A DNA stretch of 59,945 bases from Flavobacterium flevense (lineage in GTDB: Bacteria > Bacteroidota > Bacteroidia > Flavobacteriales > Flavobacteriaceae): assembly GCF_900142775.1 (NCBI RefSeq), contig NZ_FRCC01000016.1, positions 1 to 59,945 of the forward strand, in the 5' to 3' direction. Below, one piece after another: positions 27,593 through 36,733 of the stretch (the stretch's first letter is position 1; each line of letters starts with the position of its first letter). Under the pieces are notes generated by a model that saw only the letters and a program-made list of their open reading frames with translations, was not told the DNA's origin and did no database searches. Position numbers and translations under genes: made by a program.

Positions 27593-28123
27593 CTATAAAT
27601 CAAAGCCGTAGGCGAATCGTACCATAATTTGTCCTAATCCATTATCAGCTACGCCATCTTTAATAACAGGAAAGTCTTTTAGAAATTCATATCGTACACT
27701 CATATCTACGTATTTAGTAGCATATCCCAGACTGGGACAAAAAAGAAGAGAATTGTTATTATAGGCTTTTGTAGTTGAAAAAGCACCACCAAACTCACCC
27801 ATAACATAAAATTCATTACTAAAAATAAAGGTTTTATATCCAACTTTTACAGGAACATAACCAAAATTTGTTCCTTCATCCTCTACAAACAAATTGTTAT
27901 AACCTGTTGTAAAACAAATAGAGTACGTTTCGGATATATTGTATTGAAGCCTGGCATCGGCTCCCAGATTAAAATTATACGGATCATTGAAAGGTAAACC
28001 CGCGTTGAGTCCAAATCCTAATTTAAAATTACGTTCGTAATTCTCTGATTTTAATTGCGCTACAGCAAAATTACTAAAAAGGAATACCAATAGTATTCCT
28101 AAAATATTAATTGATTTTTTCAT
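27593..28123 (-). CDS. Outer-membrane beta-barrel-like protein
   Basis: 176 aa with a signal peptide (residues 1-22, ending NFAVAQ). The mature part has alternating amphipathic strands (FKLGFGLNAGLPF, ADARLQYNISETYSICFTTGYNN, EFYVMGEFGGAF) and ends in an aromatic/hydrophobic strand (IMVRFAYGFDL), typical of small 8-stranded barrels. Last gene of a four-gene minus-strand operon, 5 bases after the gene at 28129. Its co-transcription with YtxH and holin-like membrane proteins points to an envelope-stress function, not yet defined. Confidence 0.7.
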   Translation of the reverse strand: MKKSINILGILLVFLFSNFAVAQLKSENYERNFKLGFGLNAGLPFNDPYNFNLGADARLQYNISETYSICFTTGYNNLFVEDEGTNFGYVPVKVGYKTFIFSNEFYVMGEFGGAFSTTKAYNNNSLLFCPSLGYATKYVDMSVRYEFLKDFPVIKDGVADNGLGQIMVRFAYGFDL

Positions 28124-28128
28124 GTTAA

Positions 28129-28467
28129 TTAGGGATTAGGATTTGTTTTTTTTGCAATAAAAGTTGTCATGCCATATTGTAAAAGATAGCCGGCAATTTT
28201 TTTAAAAAAGGAATTTGATTTCCCTAATACTAGTTTTTTAGATAAATAACCACCTGTTATACTCACTAAAATTTGTAATAAATTGTTTTTTACATCAGGT
28301 GCATTATTAAAATCTTCCATTGATTCCCTTAGTATATTTACAGGTTTTATACTTTCATAAGTGAGGGATAACTGCTCTTTTAATTCTTCCAGTTTCAAGT
28401 CTCTATCCGTTTCTAAACGAGCAATTGCTTTATCTAATTCGGTATTTTGATTTTTATAGACTGCCAT
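28129..28467 (-). CDS. Small helical protein, probable membrane-associated partner of the holin-like protein
   Basis: 112 aa, no family I can name with confidence. Residues 10-45 form a charged coiled-coil-like helix (AIARLETDRDLKLEELKEQL). A C-terminal weakly hydrophobic part (QILVSITGGYLSKKLV, IAGYLLQYGMTTFIAKK) may contact the membrane. The start overlaps the upstream gene by 14 bases, so the two are translationally coupled. The organisation resembles YqjD/YqjE/YqjK-type stress modules of other bacteria, but sequence similarity was not tested. Confidence 0.65.
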   Translation of the reverse strand: MAVYKNQNTELDKAIARLETDRDLKLEELKEQLSLTYESIKPVNILRESMEDFNNAPDVKNNLLQILVSITGGYLSKKLVLGKSNSFFKKIAGYLLQYGMTTFIAKKTNPNP

Positions 28468-28843
28468 CTTGATTAGGATTAGAGTGTTTTAAAATTGATT
28501 TCTTTTTTAATAATTTTGCTATAACAACATTTGTTAAAGGCTCTTTTATTATTTTATCCCGATAATAATTTAAGATTATTGCAGCCAATAAATAAATACC
28601 GGAAACAATTAAGAATCCCAGATAATCTTGTCCCAGCAACTCTCCTAAATACAAGCTTAAAGCAATACTGAAGAATAAAACAAATATTGCAACAATCATA
28701 ATCACTACTAATCTGGCTAATATAGAGGAAATCACATCGGCGGTTTTATCAACTGCATTTAGCTTTGCTAATTCGATATTAATTTCGGCATAATCTTTAG
28801 CTTTTTTATAAAGCAGTTCTATGTTTGTTGCAATTGTTTCCAT
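28454..28843 (-). CDS. Holin-X/YqjE-like membrane protein
   Basis: 129 aa. An N-terminal amphipathic helix (KAKDYAEINIELAKLNAVDK) precedes two long transmembrane helices (about 43-68 and 77-95) and a basic tail. This is the pattern of the phage holin superfamily III (Holin_X)/YqjE proteins. Despite the name, chromosomal members are not lytic and usually accompany YtxH or YqjD proteins in stress operons, as here. It lies 8 bases after the YtxH gene and overlaps the next gene. Confidence 0.72.
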   Translation of the reverse strand: METIATNIELLYKKAKDYAEINIELAKLNAVDKTADVISSILARLVVIMIVAIFVLFFSIALSLYLGELLGQDYLGFLIVSGIYLLAAIILNYYRDKIIKEPLTNVVIAKLLKKKSILKHSNPNQDGSL

Positions 28844-28851
28844 TTTTTATA

Positions 28852-29130
28852 CTATTTAATATTAGCTTTTGCGGTATCAAACTCTTTGTTTACAGTATTC
28901 ATACCATTTACAGCCATATCTTCTCCTTTATGCAGTAAAGAATTGCATTTTTCGGATACATTGTCTAATAATCCGCTTAAGCTTTCGAACGCTTTGTTTT
29001 TAGCATCGTTACTTTTGTCAGCAATTTTTTTTCTGGTATTAGTTCCTTTATCAGGAGCAAATAAAATTCCTAAAGCAGCTCCAATTGCAACTCCGCCTAA
29101 TACACCGATAATTGTTTCATTTGTTTTCAT
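28852..29130 (-). CDS. YtxH-domain protein
   Basis: 92 aa. A glycine/alanine-rich membrane helix (IGVLGGVAIGAALGILFAPDKG) is followed by a basic-acidic amphipathic tail (RKKIADKSNDAKNKAFESL), the classic YtxH layout of a general-stress membrane protein. First gene of the minus-strand operon YtxH, holin-like, small helical protein, outer-membrane protein. Confidence 0.85.
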   Translation of the reverse strand: MKTNETIIGVLGGVAIGAALGILFAPDKGTNTRKKIADKSNDAKNKAFESLSGLLDNVSEKCNSLLHKGEDMAVNGMNTVNKEFDTAKANIK

Positions 29131-29223
29131 CTTTGTTGTTTTTTTAATTTAACGAATGTTTATTTATAACTGAACAGAATAAACTTAACTTCCTTTTTAC
29201 CCATTAGTTTTTAATGGCCAAAT

Positions 29224-29246
29224 CGTGATTTATGTACGTGATTTAT
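29224..29246. promoter_or_regulatory. Direct repeat in the divergent intergenic region
   Basis: CGTGATTTAT occurs at 29224-29233 and again at 29237-29246 (13-bp period), inside the 308-bp gap between the YtxH operon and the AsmA-like gene. It may be a tandem regulator site. Nothing gene-like is seen in the rest of the gap. Confidence 0.35.
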
Positions 29247-29402
29247 TCTAGTTTGCACCTCATTGAGATAGTAGTTATGTGTTTTACAAAGATGCGATTC
29301 ATTGACTTTAAGTTTCTTATAAAATATTTTAGATTTTTTACAGAATTTGCATTTTTCACGTTTTAGCAGGTGTTTGAGTTACAACAATTAAAATAAAACC
29401 CG

Positions 29403-29410
29403 TAGGTTTG
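29403..29410 (+). promoter_or_regulatory. -7 box (TAGGTTTG)
   Basis: TAnnTTTG match 28 bases before the AsmA-like gene. A TTG at 29374-29376 is 26 nt upstream, longer than the usual -33 spacing. Confidence 0.45.
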
Positions 29411-29438
29411 ACATACAAACAACAGATAAAAATGATTT

Positions 29439-31001
29439 ATGATTTTAAAAAACAATAAAAATATTAAGATAATAATTCTTCTGGGAAGCTTTTTTGTAAT
29501 AGGTTTTTTCGTAGCCCAATGGTGGGCAAAAAATTATATCAAAGATTTTTTGTCTAACAAAACCTCGTCGTTGTTTACCGTTCAATATTCTGATTTAGAG
29601 CTTAATTTATTACAGGGTACTATAGTTTTATACCGTCCGTCTGTTGCAATTAAAGACAGTGTTACATCAAAAAACCATACTTATTTAAAACTGGAAAAAC
29701 TCCAGTTGAAAGGGATTGGGTACTGGGACTTATTATTTAATGAAAAGGTGTCTTTAAGAAATTTAACTTTAATAAATCCAAAAATTAATCACTATCCTTA
29801 TCAACGCAGTAAATCGGAAAAAGATAAAGAAAAACAGCTTGAAAAAGGATTAAAAACCATAAGTATTGGGGAACTAAATCTTATTAATGGAGATTTGAAT
29901 GTAATGAAAAACAAAGCCGATTCTATTTCCATTTCTGTTTCAGCCTATGATTTAAAAGCTTTAAATCTTAAAATAAATTTACAGACATTAGCCACTGTAC
30001 CTGTAGTTTATAAAAACTTTCATGTAAAGGCAAAAAATATCCTGCTTAACCACAGTGATTACGAAAGCTTTAAAATTGACAGCATCAACACTAATAAAGA
30101 AGAGGTTGTTATAAAAAATCTACAACTCGTTCCTAAATATACTAAGCAGGAACTTTCGAAACATCTAAGTAAGGAACGGGATCATATGCAATTAAAAATT
30201 CCGGAGCTTGTTTTAGAAAAACCTGATTTTAATTATGCCAATAAACGTTTAGGAGTTACAGCAACAGCTGTTAAAATCACGGATCCAAAATTAGAAATTT
30301 ACCGCGATAAATTAGTTCCGGATGATCTTACCATTAAACCATTATACAGTAAATCATTAAGAAAATTAAATTTCGACCTGAATATTCGTAAAACGCAAAT
30401 CAAGAACGGATATATCTCTTATGCAGAGTTAGTGGAAGCTGATAAAAGCGCCGGTAAAATATTTTTTAAAAACGTAAATGCTGTTGTCAATAACATTTCT
30501 AATCTAAAAGATGCTAAAAAAACGGACATTCAAATAAATTCCAGATTTATGGGTGTAGCTCCTCTGGAACTCAAATGGAGTTTTGATGTAAACAATCAGG
30601 CAGACGCGCTTTATGTGTCAGGTTCAGTAATAAACTTGCCTGCTTCTGTTTTAAATCCCTTTTTTAAGCCAAATTTAAATGTCATTACCGAAGGTACTCT
30701 TCAACAAATGTATTTTACCTTTAATGGTAACAATAGTAAGTCATCAGGAATCATGAAAATGAAATATGATGATTTTAAATTCAATATATTGCGTAAAAAA
30801 ACCTCTAAAATCAATAAGTTTCTCACTGCAATAGGGAATATTTTTATTAAAGACGGAGACAAAAACACCAATGTGGAAGGGTTTAGATACGGTACTATCG
30901 AAGCCGAAAGGGATCCCACCAAATCTTTCTTTAATTACCTGTGGATTAATGTAAAAAGTGGCGTGATTAGTACGTTAACCGGAGATGGCAAAAAAGAATA
31001 A
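29439..31001 (+). CDS. Membrane-anchored AsmA-like/DUF748-like protein
   Basis: 520 aa. A single N-terminal transmembrane anchor (residues 10-28, IIILLGSFFVIGFFVAQWW) is followed by a long beta-rich periplasmic region. Its repeats are of the AsmA/TamB kind (LQLKGIGYWDLLFNEKVSLRNLTLINPKI, and later KKTDIQINSRFMGVAPLELKWSFDV). Such proteins form hydrophobic-groove bridges for phospholipid movement between membranes. The assignment rests on pattern only. Transcribed divergently from the YtxH operon. Confidence 0.6.
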   Translation: MILKNNKNIKIIILLGSFFVIGFFVAQWWAKNYIKDFLSNKTSSLFTVQYSDLELNLLQGTIVLYRPSVAIKDSVTSKNHTYLKLEKLQLKGIGYWDLLFNEKVSLRNLTLINPKINHYPYQRSKSEKDKEKQLEKGLKTISIGELNLINGDLNVMKNKADSISISVSAYDLKALNLKINLQTLATVPVVYKNFHVKAKNILLNHSDYESFKIDSINTNKEEVVIKNLQLVPKYTKQELSKHLSKERDHMQLKIPELVLEKPDFNYANKRLGVTATAVKITDPKLEIYRDKLVPDDLTIKPLYSKSLRKLNFDLNIRKTQIKNGYISYAELVEADKSAGKIFFKNVNAVVNNISNLKDAKKTDIQINSRFMGVAPLELKWSFDVNNQADALYVSGSVINLPASVLNPFFKPNLNVITEGTLQQMYFTFNGNNSKSSGIMKMKYDDFKFNILRKKTSKINKFLTAIGNIFIKDGDKNTNVEGFRYGTIEAERDPTKSFFNYLWINVKSGVISTLTGDGKKE

Positions 31002-31020
31002 AAACATATAAATCACTTTG

Positions 31021-31063
31021 AAAAACTGATTTTAATGATTAATAAATGAAAGTCGGTTTTTTA
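31021..31063 (+). terminator. Probable terminator of the AsmA-like gene
   Basis: AAAACTGATTT-type arm near 31021-31033 pairs imperfectly (G-U pair and a bulge) with AAAGTCGGTTTT near 31049-31060, followed by a T run. Confidence 0.5.
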
Positions 31064-31223
31064 TAATCACGACTATCATACTCGCCCTAAGTTTTCTGTT
31101 TTACAAAATACATTTTTTACTTTTTCTGCCTCTCAGTTTCATAGAGCAAAACTTAATCTGATTGGGTCAACAAATTTCTCTTTAAGGCTAATGACAGTTT
31201 TTTTTTATATATAACTTAGCTTT

Positions 31224-31242
31224 AATGGATTAGAAATCCATT
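31224..31242. promoter_or_regulatory. Palindrome upstream of the glycosyltransferase gene
   Basis: AATGGATT-AGA-AATCCATT is a perfect 8-bp inverted repeat with a 3-nt centre, 75 bases before the start codon, in the gene-free stretch 31002-31316. No T run follows, so it is more like a protein-binding site than a terminator. No -7 box was found nearby. Confidence 0.35.
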
Positions 31243-31316
31243 GTACCCCTTAATCTAGCAACAACTCTATTAAAAACCTATTAAGATGGTGTAACAGTAA
31301 CAAATTTTTTGAAATC

Positions 31317-33632
31317 ATGAAACGTAATACAACTATAAGAACCAAGGCGAGTATTAAAGCCTTTAAAGAAGAAAACTTAAAAAACACTACTACTTTTAGC
31401 AAAAGTTCCAAAACATTACCTAAAATCCAATTTATAGCTACTTATCCTCCAAGAGAATGCGGAATTGCAACTTATACGTATGATTTGAAAAATACGCTGG
31501 AAAATAAATTTGACCGCTGTTTTGATATAAAAATTTGTGCAGTAGAATCCAATACCGAAAATCATAACTACACTACAGAAGATGTCAACATGGTTTTGAA
31601 TACCGATAATCAGGAGTCCTTTAAGAAGATTGCTGAAAAAATCAATTCAGACAAAGGAACTAAAATAGTGATGATTCAGCATGAATTTGGTTTATTCAAA
31701 AACAATGAAGAAACATTTATCGATTTTTTAAAAAGCCTTACAAAACCGATCATTATTGCTTTTCATACCGTATTACCTCATCCTAATAAAGATTTGGAGA
31801 AAAACGTAAAAGACTTAGTTGCTTTGGCAAAAATGGTTACTGTTATGACGCAATCCTCTTCAGATTTATTAAGCCAGACTTATGGAGTTCCATTGGATAA
31901 AATAAAAATAATTCCGCATGGGACGCATTTGGTAAAACATCAGGAGAAATCCTTTCTTAAGGAAAAATATAATGTATCTGACAGAAAAGTTATTTCGACT
32001 TTTGGTTTTTTAGGTCCCGGAAAAAGTATCGAAACCACATTAGATGCACTACCTGAAATTATTAAGGAGCATCCTACTATTATGTTTTTTATAGTAGGTA
32101 AAACGCATCCTACACTGTTTAATAGCGAAGGAGACGCTTACAAAGATTTTTTACAACAAAAAGTAACCGCACTTCAATTAGAGAACCATGTAAGTTTTAT
32201 AAATAAGTTTGTGCCACTATCGGAATTATTAGAATACCTGCAACTTTCAGACTGTTATGTTTTTACTTCTAAAGATCCTAATCAGGCTGTAAGTGGAACT
32301 TTTTCTTATGCTGTGAGTTGCGGATGTCCTATAATCTCCACTCCTATTCCTCATGCTAAAGAAGTCTTGCAGCTGGGTAACGGAGTATTATTTGATTTTG
32401 GAAATTCAGAACAACTGGCACAAAAAGTAAAGGAACTATTAAATGATGATGCCTTAAGACAGGATATGAAAATGAAAGGACTGCATACCTCGGCAGCGAC
32501 TTCCTGGGAAAACTCGGCAATCTCTCATGCACATCTTTTCTCTGAATTAATGAAAAAAACGTTCCGACTAAAATATAAAAAACCGCTGATAAATCTCAGT
32601 CATTTGCAAGCAATGACTACAGAGGTAGGTGTGATACAGTTTTCAAAAATTAATACCCCGGATATCAACTCCGGATACACATTAGACGATAATGCAAGAG
32701 CATTGATAGCTGCCTGTGACCATTATAAAATAACACAACGCGAGGAAGATGTCAAACTAATAGAAACCTATGCTAATTTTATTCTGAAATGCCAGCGTGA
32801 CAACGGACTGTTTTTAAATTATGTAGATAAGGATAAAAAGTTCACGAAACAAAACGAAGATGAAAACCTGGAAGATGCTAACGGAAGAGCTATCTGGGCA
32901 CTGGGTTATACCTATTATCTGATGGAAGAAGACCTGGACCTTGATGCTACTCTGCTTCAAAATATATTGTTTGCCATCACGCAATTTAATTTAAAAATTC
33001 ATTTATTTAAATCTCCTCGTGCTCTGGCTTTTACCATAAAAGGATTGTACTTTTTTAATGTAAAACTCAACAATACTAAAATCACCGGAATTATAAATGA
33101 CTTAGCCAGTAAACTTGTTGATTTATATAATTTCCATTCAGAAGAAAACTGGAATTGGTTTGAAAACTACCTCACTTATGCGAATAGTGTATTGCCTGAA
33201 TCGCTGTTATATGCCTGGAAAGCTACCGGAGAATTAAAATTTAAAGCGATAGCAAAAGAGACTTTTGATTTTTTACTTTCTAAAATATTTCAGGAAGATT
33301 CTATTCGGGTAATTTCTAACCAAAGCTGGCTCATCAAAGGTTTTGATGAAAAATTAGTCCTGAATGGCGGTGAACAGCCTATTGATGTAGCCTATACCAT
33401 ACTGGCGTTAAAGCAATTCCATCAGGCGTTCCCTGCTGAAGGTTATGATGACAAAATGGAAATTGCATTTAGCTGGTTCCAGGGTAATAACCAATTAAAA
33501 CAGATCATTTACAATCCCTGTACCGGCGGCTGTCATGATGGTTTAGAAAGTTACAATGTAAATTTAAACCAGGGTGCGGAGTCTACCATAAGTTACTGTC
33601 TGGCACGATTTGCGTTTGAAGATATTGTTTAA
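31317..33632 (+). CDS. GT4-type glycosyltransferase with C-terminal alpha/alpha-toroid domain
   Basis: 771 aa. Residues about 35-400 form a GT-B glycosyltransferase of family GT4: the start motif ATYPPRECGIATYTYDL (44-60), a central STFGFLGPGKSIETTLDALPE, and the nucleotide-sugar site SGTFSYAVSCGCPIISTPIPHAKEV. Residues about 415-771 form a helical toroid-like domain (TLDDNARALIAACDHYK, NEDENLEDANGRAIWALGY, NWNWFENYLTYANSVLPESLLYAW) of the kind seen beside glycoside-processing enzymes. It faces the GH130 gene, so the pair probably makes and remodels a mannose-containing or related oligosaccharide. Donor and product are unknown. Confidence 0.85.
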   Translation: MKRNTTIRTKASIKAFKEENLKNTTTFSKSSKTLPKIQFIATYPPRECGIATYTYDLKNTLENKFDRCFDIKICAVESNTENHNYTTEDVNMVLNTDNQESFKKIAEKINSDKGTKIVMIQHEFGLFKNNEETFIDFLKSLTKPIIIAFHTVLPHPNKDLEKNVKDLVALAKMVTVMTQSSSDLLSQTYGVPLDKIKIIPHGTHLVKHQEKSFLKEKYNVSDRKVISTFGFLGPGKSIETTLDALPEIIKEHPTIMFFIVGKTHPTLFNSEGDAYKDFLQQKVTALQLENHVSFINKFVPLSELLEYLQLSDCYVFTSKDPNQAVSGTFSYAVSCGCPIISTPIPHAKEVLQLGNGVLFDFGNSEQLAQKVKELLNDDALRQDMKMKGLHTSAATSWENSAISHAHLFSELMKKTFRLKYKKPLINLSHLQAMTTEVGVIQFSKINTPDINSGYTLDDNARALIAACDHYKITQREEDVKLIETYANFILKCQRDNGLFLNYVDKDKKFTKQNEDENLEDANGRAIWALGYTYYLMEEDLDLDATLLQNILFAITQFNLKIHLFKSPRALAFTIKGLYFFNVKLNNTKITGIINDLASKLVDLYNFHSEENWNWFENYLTYANSVLPESLLYAWKATGELKFKAIAKETFDFLLSKIFQEDSIRVISNQSWLIKGFDEKLVLNGGEQPIDVAYTILALKQFHQAFPAEGYDDKMEIAFSWFQGNNQLKQIIYNPCTGGCHDGLESYNVNLNQGAESTISYCLARFAFEDIV

Positions 33633-33635
33633 GTG

Positions 33636-33672
33636 AAAGGGCTGTTTAAAAATTTTAAACAGCCCTTTTTTT
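33636..33672. terminator. Bidirectional terminator
   Basis: Two 16-bp perfect arms (33636-33651 and 33653-33668) around a single central base, with A and T runs, between the convergent glycosyltransferase and GH130 genes. Confidence 0.9.
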
Positions 33673-33694
33673 ATTATCACTCTTCTTTATAAAA

Positions 33695-35158
33695 TCATTT
33701 TTCTTTAAGTGCAGCCAATAAATCATCCATATTTACAGTAACGTATGAAGATGCATAATCAGATACGGCATAAGGTAAAATTAAATGATTGTTGTGTATA
33801 ATACTCCCGCAGGAATAAACCACATTAGGTACATATCCTTCTCTTTCCTCTTCTAACGGAGAAAGTAACGGCTCTTTTAATCGGCCTATTTCGATAGTAG
33901 GATCTTCTAAATCCAGTAAAGAAGCGCCGATACAATAGCGTCTCATAGCTCCTACTCCGTGCGTAATCACCAGCCAGCCATGCTCTGTATAAATAGGAGA
34001 ACCGCAATTCCCTATTTGGGTGAATTCCCATGGATATTTAGGTTCCTGAATTTTAATGGGATTATTCCACAATGTAATCCGGTCAGAATAAAACAGATAA
34101 TTATTTACACCGTCAATTCGGGCTAACATGGCATATTTCCCTTTAATTTTTCTTGGAAAAAGAGCAAAATTTTTATTTTGTGCACCATCACCATGCATCG
34201 GCATAATACGAAAATTGATAAAGTCTTCGGTGGTAAGCAATTTTGGAAGTATGGTAAAACCGTCATAAGCGGTGTAAGTAGCATAAATTTTTTCGGTTCC
34301 GTCATCTTCTCTAAAACGCACAAACCGGGCATCTTCAATTCCGCGACTCTCCGCTGAGGAAATTGGAAAAATAACCCTGCCGGAAATTTTAGAATTTTCA
34401 TTAAATTCCACATCATAATAAGAATCTACCAACCAGGTCATTTCTTTAAGCGCTTTTCGCTTTGATTCGTCAATATCCATTTTTAATATACTTCTCACGG
34501 CTTCTTTTAATTCATAATATTCAAATCTGTCCGGCAAAGAATCCATAATAGGTAATGAATATTCTTTTGGAATATGCATCTCCTCCATTTTTTTTATAAA
34601 TCGCTTTTTATTGTAGGCTTTTTTCTTTTTTATTGTCGGAAGGTGAATAAATTTATGGACTTCCATCATTTTTAAGTTATTGGAAGCATCCAGAATTCCT
34701 TTTCTAAAAACAATCGATGATAAATGTCCTTCACCTGTAGCTCTAAAAGAGATGATGACTCTTTTTTCTCCTTCAGCTAAAAAAGACTGATCAAAATCTT
34801 CTATCATCGAAGGATTAAACAGTGCCGCAGACTCAATTGAATACTCCATGGTACTATAAGACCCAATTAAAAGACGCCGTTCTAAAGAAAGGTCTTTATA
34901 ATTGATTCCTATAGCCTCTTCAATAAGATTTTTATAGTTGTCAGCATGTTTCAAAAAAATCTCCGAAATATTCCTGTGCCTTCCTATAAATCCTTTAAAA
35001 GTAATGTCGAGTTCGTGCATCACTTCTGCTTCAGACAAGCGCATAATCCGGTTTACTAAATTAATAGTCCGGGCATCGCCATTATTGAAAAATCGGGCTA
35101 CTACCCTGCTGGAATCTGGTTTAAAATATATTTTTTTTCGGGTTACAGGAACTGACAT
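33695..35158 (-). CDS. Glycoside hydrolase family 130 protein (mannoside phosphorylase-like)
   Basis: 487 aa. A C-terminal five-bladed beta-propeller (from about 250) carries the GH130 landmark RGIEDARFVRF (272-282), repeated blade motifs (FALFPRKIKGKYAMLARIDG, GNCGSPIYTEHGWLVITHGVGAMRRY) and VVYSCGSIIHNNHLILPYAVSD. The ~240-residue helical N-terminal extension is found in a subset of the family. GH130 enzymes cleave beta-mannosides by phosphorolysis or hydrolysis. Lack of a signal peptide suggests a cytoplasmic role. Paired with the convergent GT4 gene. Its mRNA appears to begin with a leader holding a short ORF and a hairpin terminator (35235-35381). Confidence 0.85.
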   Translation of the reverse strand: MSVPVTRKKIYFKPDSSRVVARFFNNGDARTINLVNRIMRLSEAEVMHELDITFKGFIGRHRNISEIFLKHADNYKNLIEEAIGINYKDLSLERRLLIGSYSTMEYSIESAALFNPSMIEDFDQSFLAEGEKRVIISFRATGEGHLSSIVFRKGILDASNNLKMMEVHKFIHLPTIKKKKAYNKKRFIKKMEEMHIPKEYSLPIMDSLPDRFEYYELKEAVRSILKMDIDESKRKALKEMTWLVDSYYDVEFNENSKISGRVIFPISSAESRGIEDARFVRFREDDGTEKIYATYTAYDGFTILPKLLTTEDFINFRIMPMHGDGAQNKNFALFPRKIKGKYAMLARIDGVNNYLFYSDRITLWNNPIKIQEPKYPWEFTQIGNCGSPIYTEHGWLVITHGVGAMRRYCIGASLLDLEDPTIEIGRLKEPLLSPLEEEREGYVPNVVYSCGSIIHNNHLILPYAVSDYASSYVTVNMDDLLAALKEK

Positions 35159-35234
35159 AGTATCTTTAATATTAAAGTTATTCGCTTTTTTAAGTATAAA
35201 AACAAATTAATTTACTCAAAAACAAGACTTTATA

Positions 35235-35299
35235 AAATTAAAAACAAAAACTGTCTATAAACAGTACAGGATTATAAAACCTATAAATTTATAGACAGT
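35235..35299 (-). terminator. Leader terminator/attenuator upstream of the GH130 gene
   Basis: On the minus strand, ACTGTCTATAAA (35299-35288) pairs perfectly with TTTATAGACAGT (35261-35250) and is followed by TTTTGTTTTTAA. It lies 77-140 bases upstream of the GH130 start and downstream of a 20-codon ORF. The 14-bp palindrome CTATAAATTTATAG (35281-35294) overlaps one arm and could form a competing structure. There is no other upstream minus-strand gene for it to terminate, so it probably ends a leader or small RNA. Confidence 0.55.
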
Positions 35300-35318
35300 A
35301 ATCGCTATTTAATTATAC

Positions 35319-35381
35319 TTAACGAATGGTGTATTCATCAATTTTGCTTTCGGCTAATTTGTTCCGGTTCATTATCCACAT
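35319..35381 (-). CDS. Possible 20-aa leader peptide
   Basis: ATG at 35381 to TAA at 35319-35321 encodes MWIMNRNKLAESKIDEYTIR. It ends 20 bases before the hairpin at 35299. No codon run points to a particular amino acid signal. It may be a genuine short ORF in an attenuator leader or part of a small RNA; support comes only from position before the orphan terminator. Confidence 0.25.
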   Translation of the reverse strand: MWIMNRNKLAESKIDEYTIR

Positions 35382-35570
35382 TATATTTTAATGTTTTTTT
35401 CTAATTATCATCTTAAAGGTATTTTAAACAAAAGCAGGAAGTTAACCTCAAAAATAAAATTCTTAACGCAAATGATAATTTTAAAAAAAGAAGATAAAAA
35501 TGCCGTATTCAGATTAGCAATACGATTATTTTTTTCTCTTTTAAAGTTAAACAAATAGTAAAGAGAGAAT

Positions 35571-35578
35571 TAAATTTG
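35571..35578 (+). promoter_or_regulatory. -7 box (TAAATTTG) of the topoisomerase IB gene
   Basis: Exact TAnnTTTG match 51 bases before the start codon. The rest of the 471-bp gap 35159-35629 holds the minus-strand GH130 leader described separately and otherwise AT-rich sequence without genes. Confidence 0.5.
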
Positions 35579-35629
35579 GTATAACTGTACAAATTCCCAC
35601 CCTTAGATATTACATAAAAGACACCAAAA

Positions 35630-36721
35630 ATGATTGCTCACACAGATCCCTTCCAACAATTAATCACCGGACCTGAAAATATTATATCTCAATACAATCT
35701 GGTGTATGCCCATGAAGAAGATTTTTGTATTATCAGAAAAAAACAAGGCAAAAGCTTCTGTTATCTGAAGAATGGTATTTCAATTAAAAAAAAGACCGAT
35801 TTACAACGTATTAAAGATTTAGTGATTCCGCCCATGTGGGAAAATGTTAAAATCAGTCATCTGCAAAACAGCCATTTACAAGCTGTAGGCAGGGATAATA
35901 AAAACCGAAAACAATATCTGTATCATGAAGACTGGAAAAAAATAAGAAACAATACCAAATTTTACAAAATGTATTCTTTTGGCAAAAAACTGCCTTTAAT
36001 AAGAAAAAAAGTAGATAAAGATTTAGAAAAAAAAGGATGGCCTAAAGAAAAAGTGGTTGCCTTAATTATCCGCCTGATGGAAGAAACCCACATTCGTATT
36101 GGTAACAGCTATTATGAAAAAACCAATCGTACTTATGGTCTTACTACCCTTAGAAAAAGACACATTAACATTTACAAAGACAAAATGCGGATTGAATTTG
36201 TAGGTAAAAAAGGAAAGGAACACAGTGTTACGGTTCGCAACAAAAAGCTGATACGATTAGTCAATCGCTGTGAAGAACTCCCGGGTTGGGAATTATTTAA
36301 ATTTATAGACGAAAATGGAGAGCGAAAAACCATCAAGAGCAATCATATCAATGAATATCTGCAATCCATTTGCGGAAAAATTTTTACTGCCAAAGATTTC
36401 AGGACCTGGTCAGCTTCTTTATCTTTTTTTAATACTTTGCTGGAACTCGACAAAGCTGAAACCGAAAAAGAAATAAAAGACAATATTTTAAAAGCTTATG
36501 AAATGACTGCTTCGGCTTTAGGAAATACAAAAAACGTCTGCCGGAAATATTATGTACATCCCATAATTGTTCAGGCCTATCAGGATAAGCAGTTGTATAA
36601 ATCATTCGACAGAATAAAAAAAAGCAACAGCAGTAATCCTTATTTTTCACCATCAGAAAAAGAAATCCTGAAACTTTTTAAAACCTATACCCCTGAATTT
36701 GAAACCGGAGAACTATCTTAA
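35630..36721 (+). CDS. DNA topoisomerase IB
   Basis: 363 aa, the size of bacterial poxvirus-type topoisomerases IB. The catalytic residues are visible: R156 in THIRIGNSYY, K176 in LRKRH, R258 in KDFRTWSAS, and the nucleophilic tyrosine in CRKYYVHP (Y307/Y308, most likely Y308). It relaxes supercoils by a 3'-phosphotyrosyl nick. In Bacteroidota it is an accessory enzyme often found among stress genes, which fits its place at the head of the stress island. Confidence 0.93.
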   Translation: MIAHTDPFQQLITGPENIISQYNLVYAHEEDFCIIRKKQGKSFCYLKNGISIKKKTDLQRIKDLVIPPMWENVKISHLQNSHLQAVGRDNKNRKQYLYHEDWKKIRNNTKFYKMYSFGKKLPLIRKKVDKDLEKKGWPKEKVVALIIRLMEETHIRIGNSYYEKTNRTYGLTTLRKRHINIYKDKMRIEFVGKKGKEHSVTVRNKKLIRLVNRCEELPGWELFKFIDENGERKTIKSNHINEYLQSICGKIFTAKDFRTWSASLSFFNTLLELDKAETEKEIKDNILKAYEMTASALGNTKNVCRKYYVHPIIVQAYQDKQLYKSFDRIKKSNSSNPYFSPSEKEILKLFKTYTPEFETGELS

Positions 36722-36733
36722 GTTATTTCATAA

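Noticed and set aside
28454..28843. Prophage holin gene
   Set aside because: No endolysin, structural or other phage genes nearby; the YtxH context fits a chromosomal stress operon.
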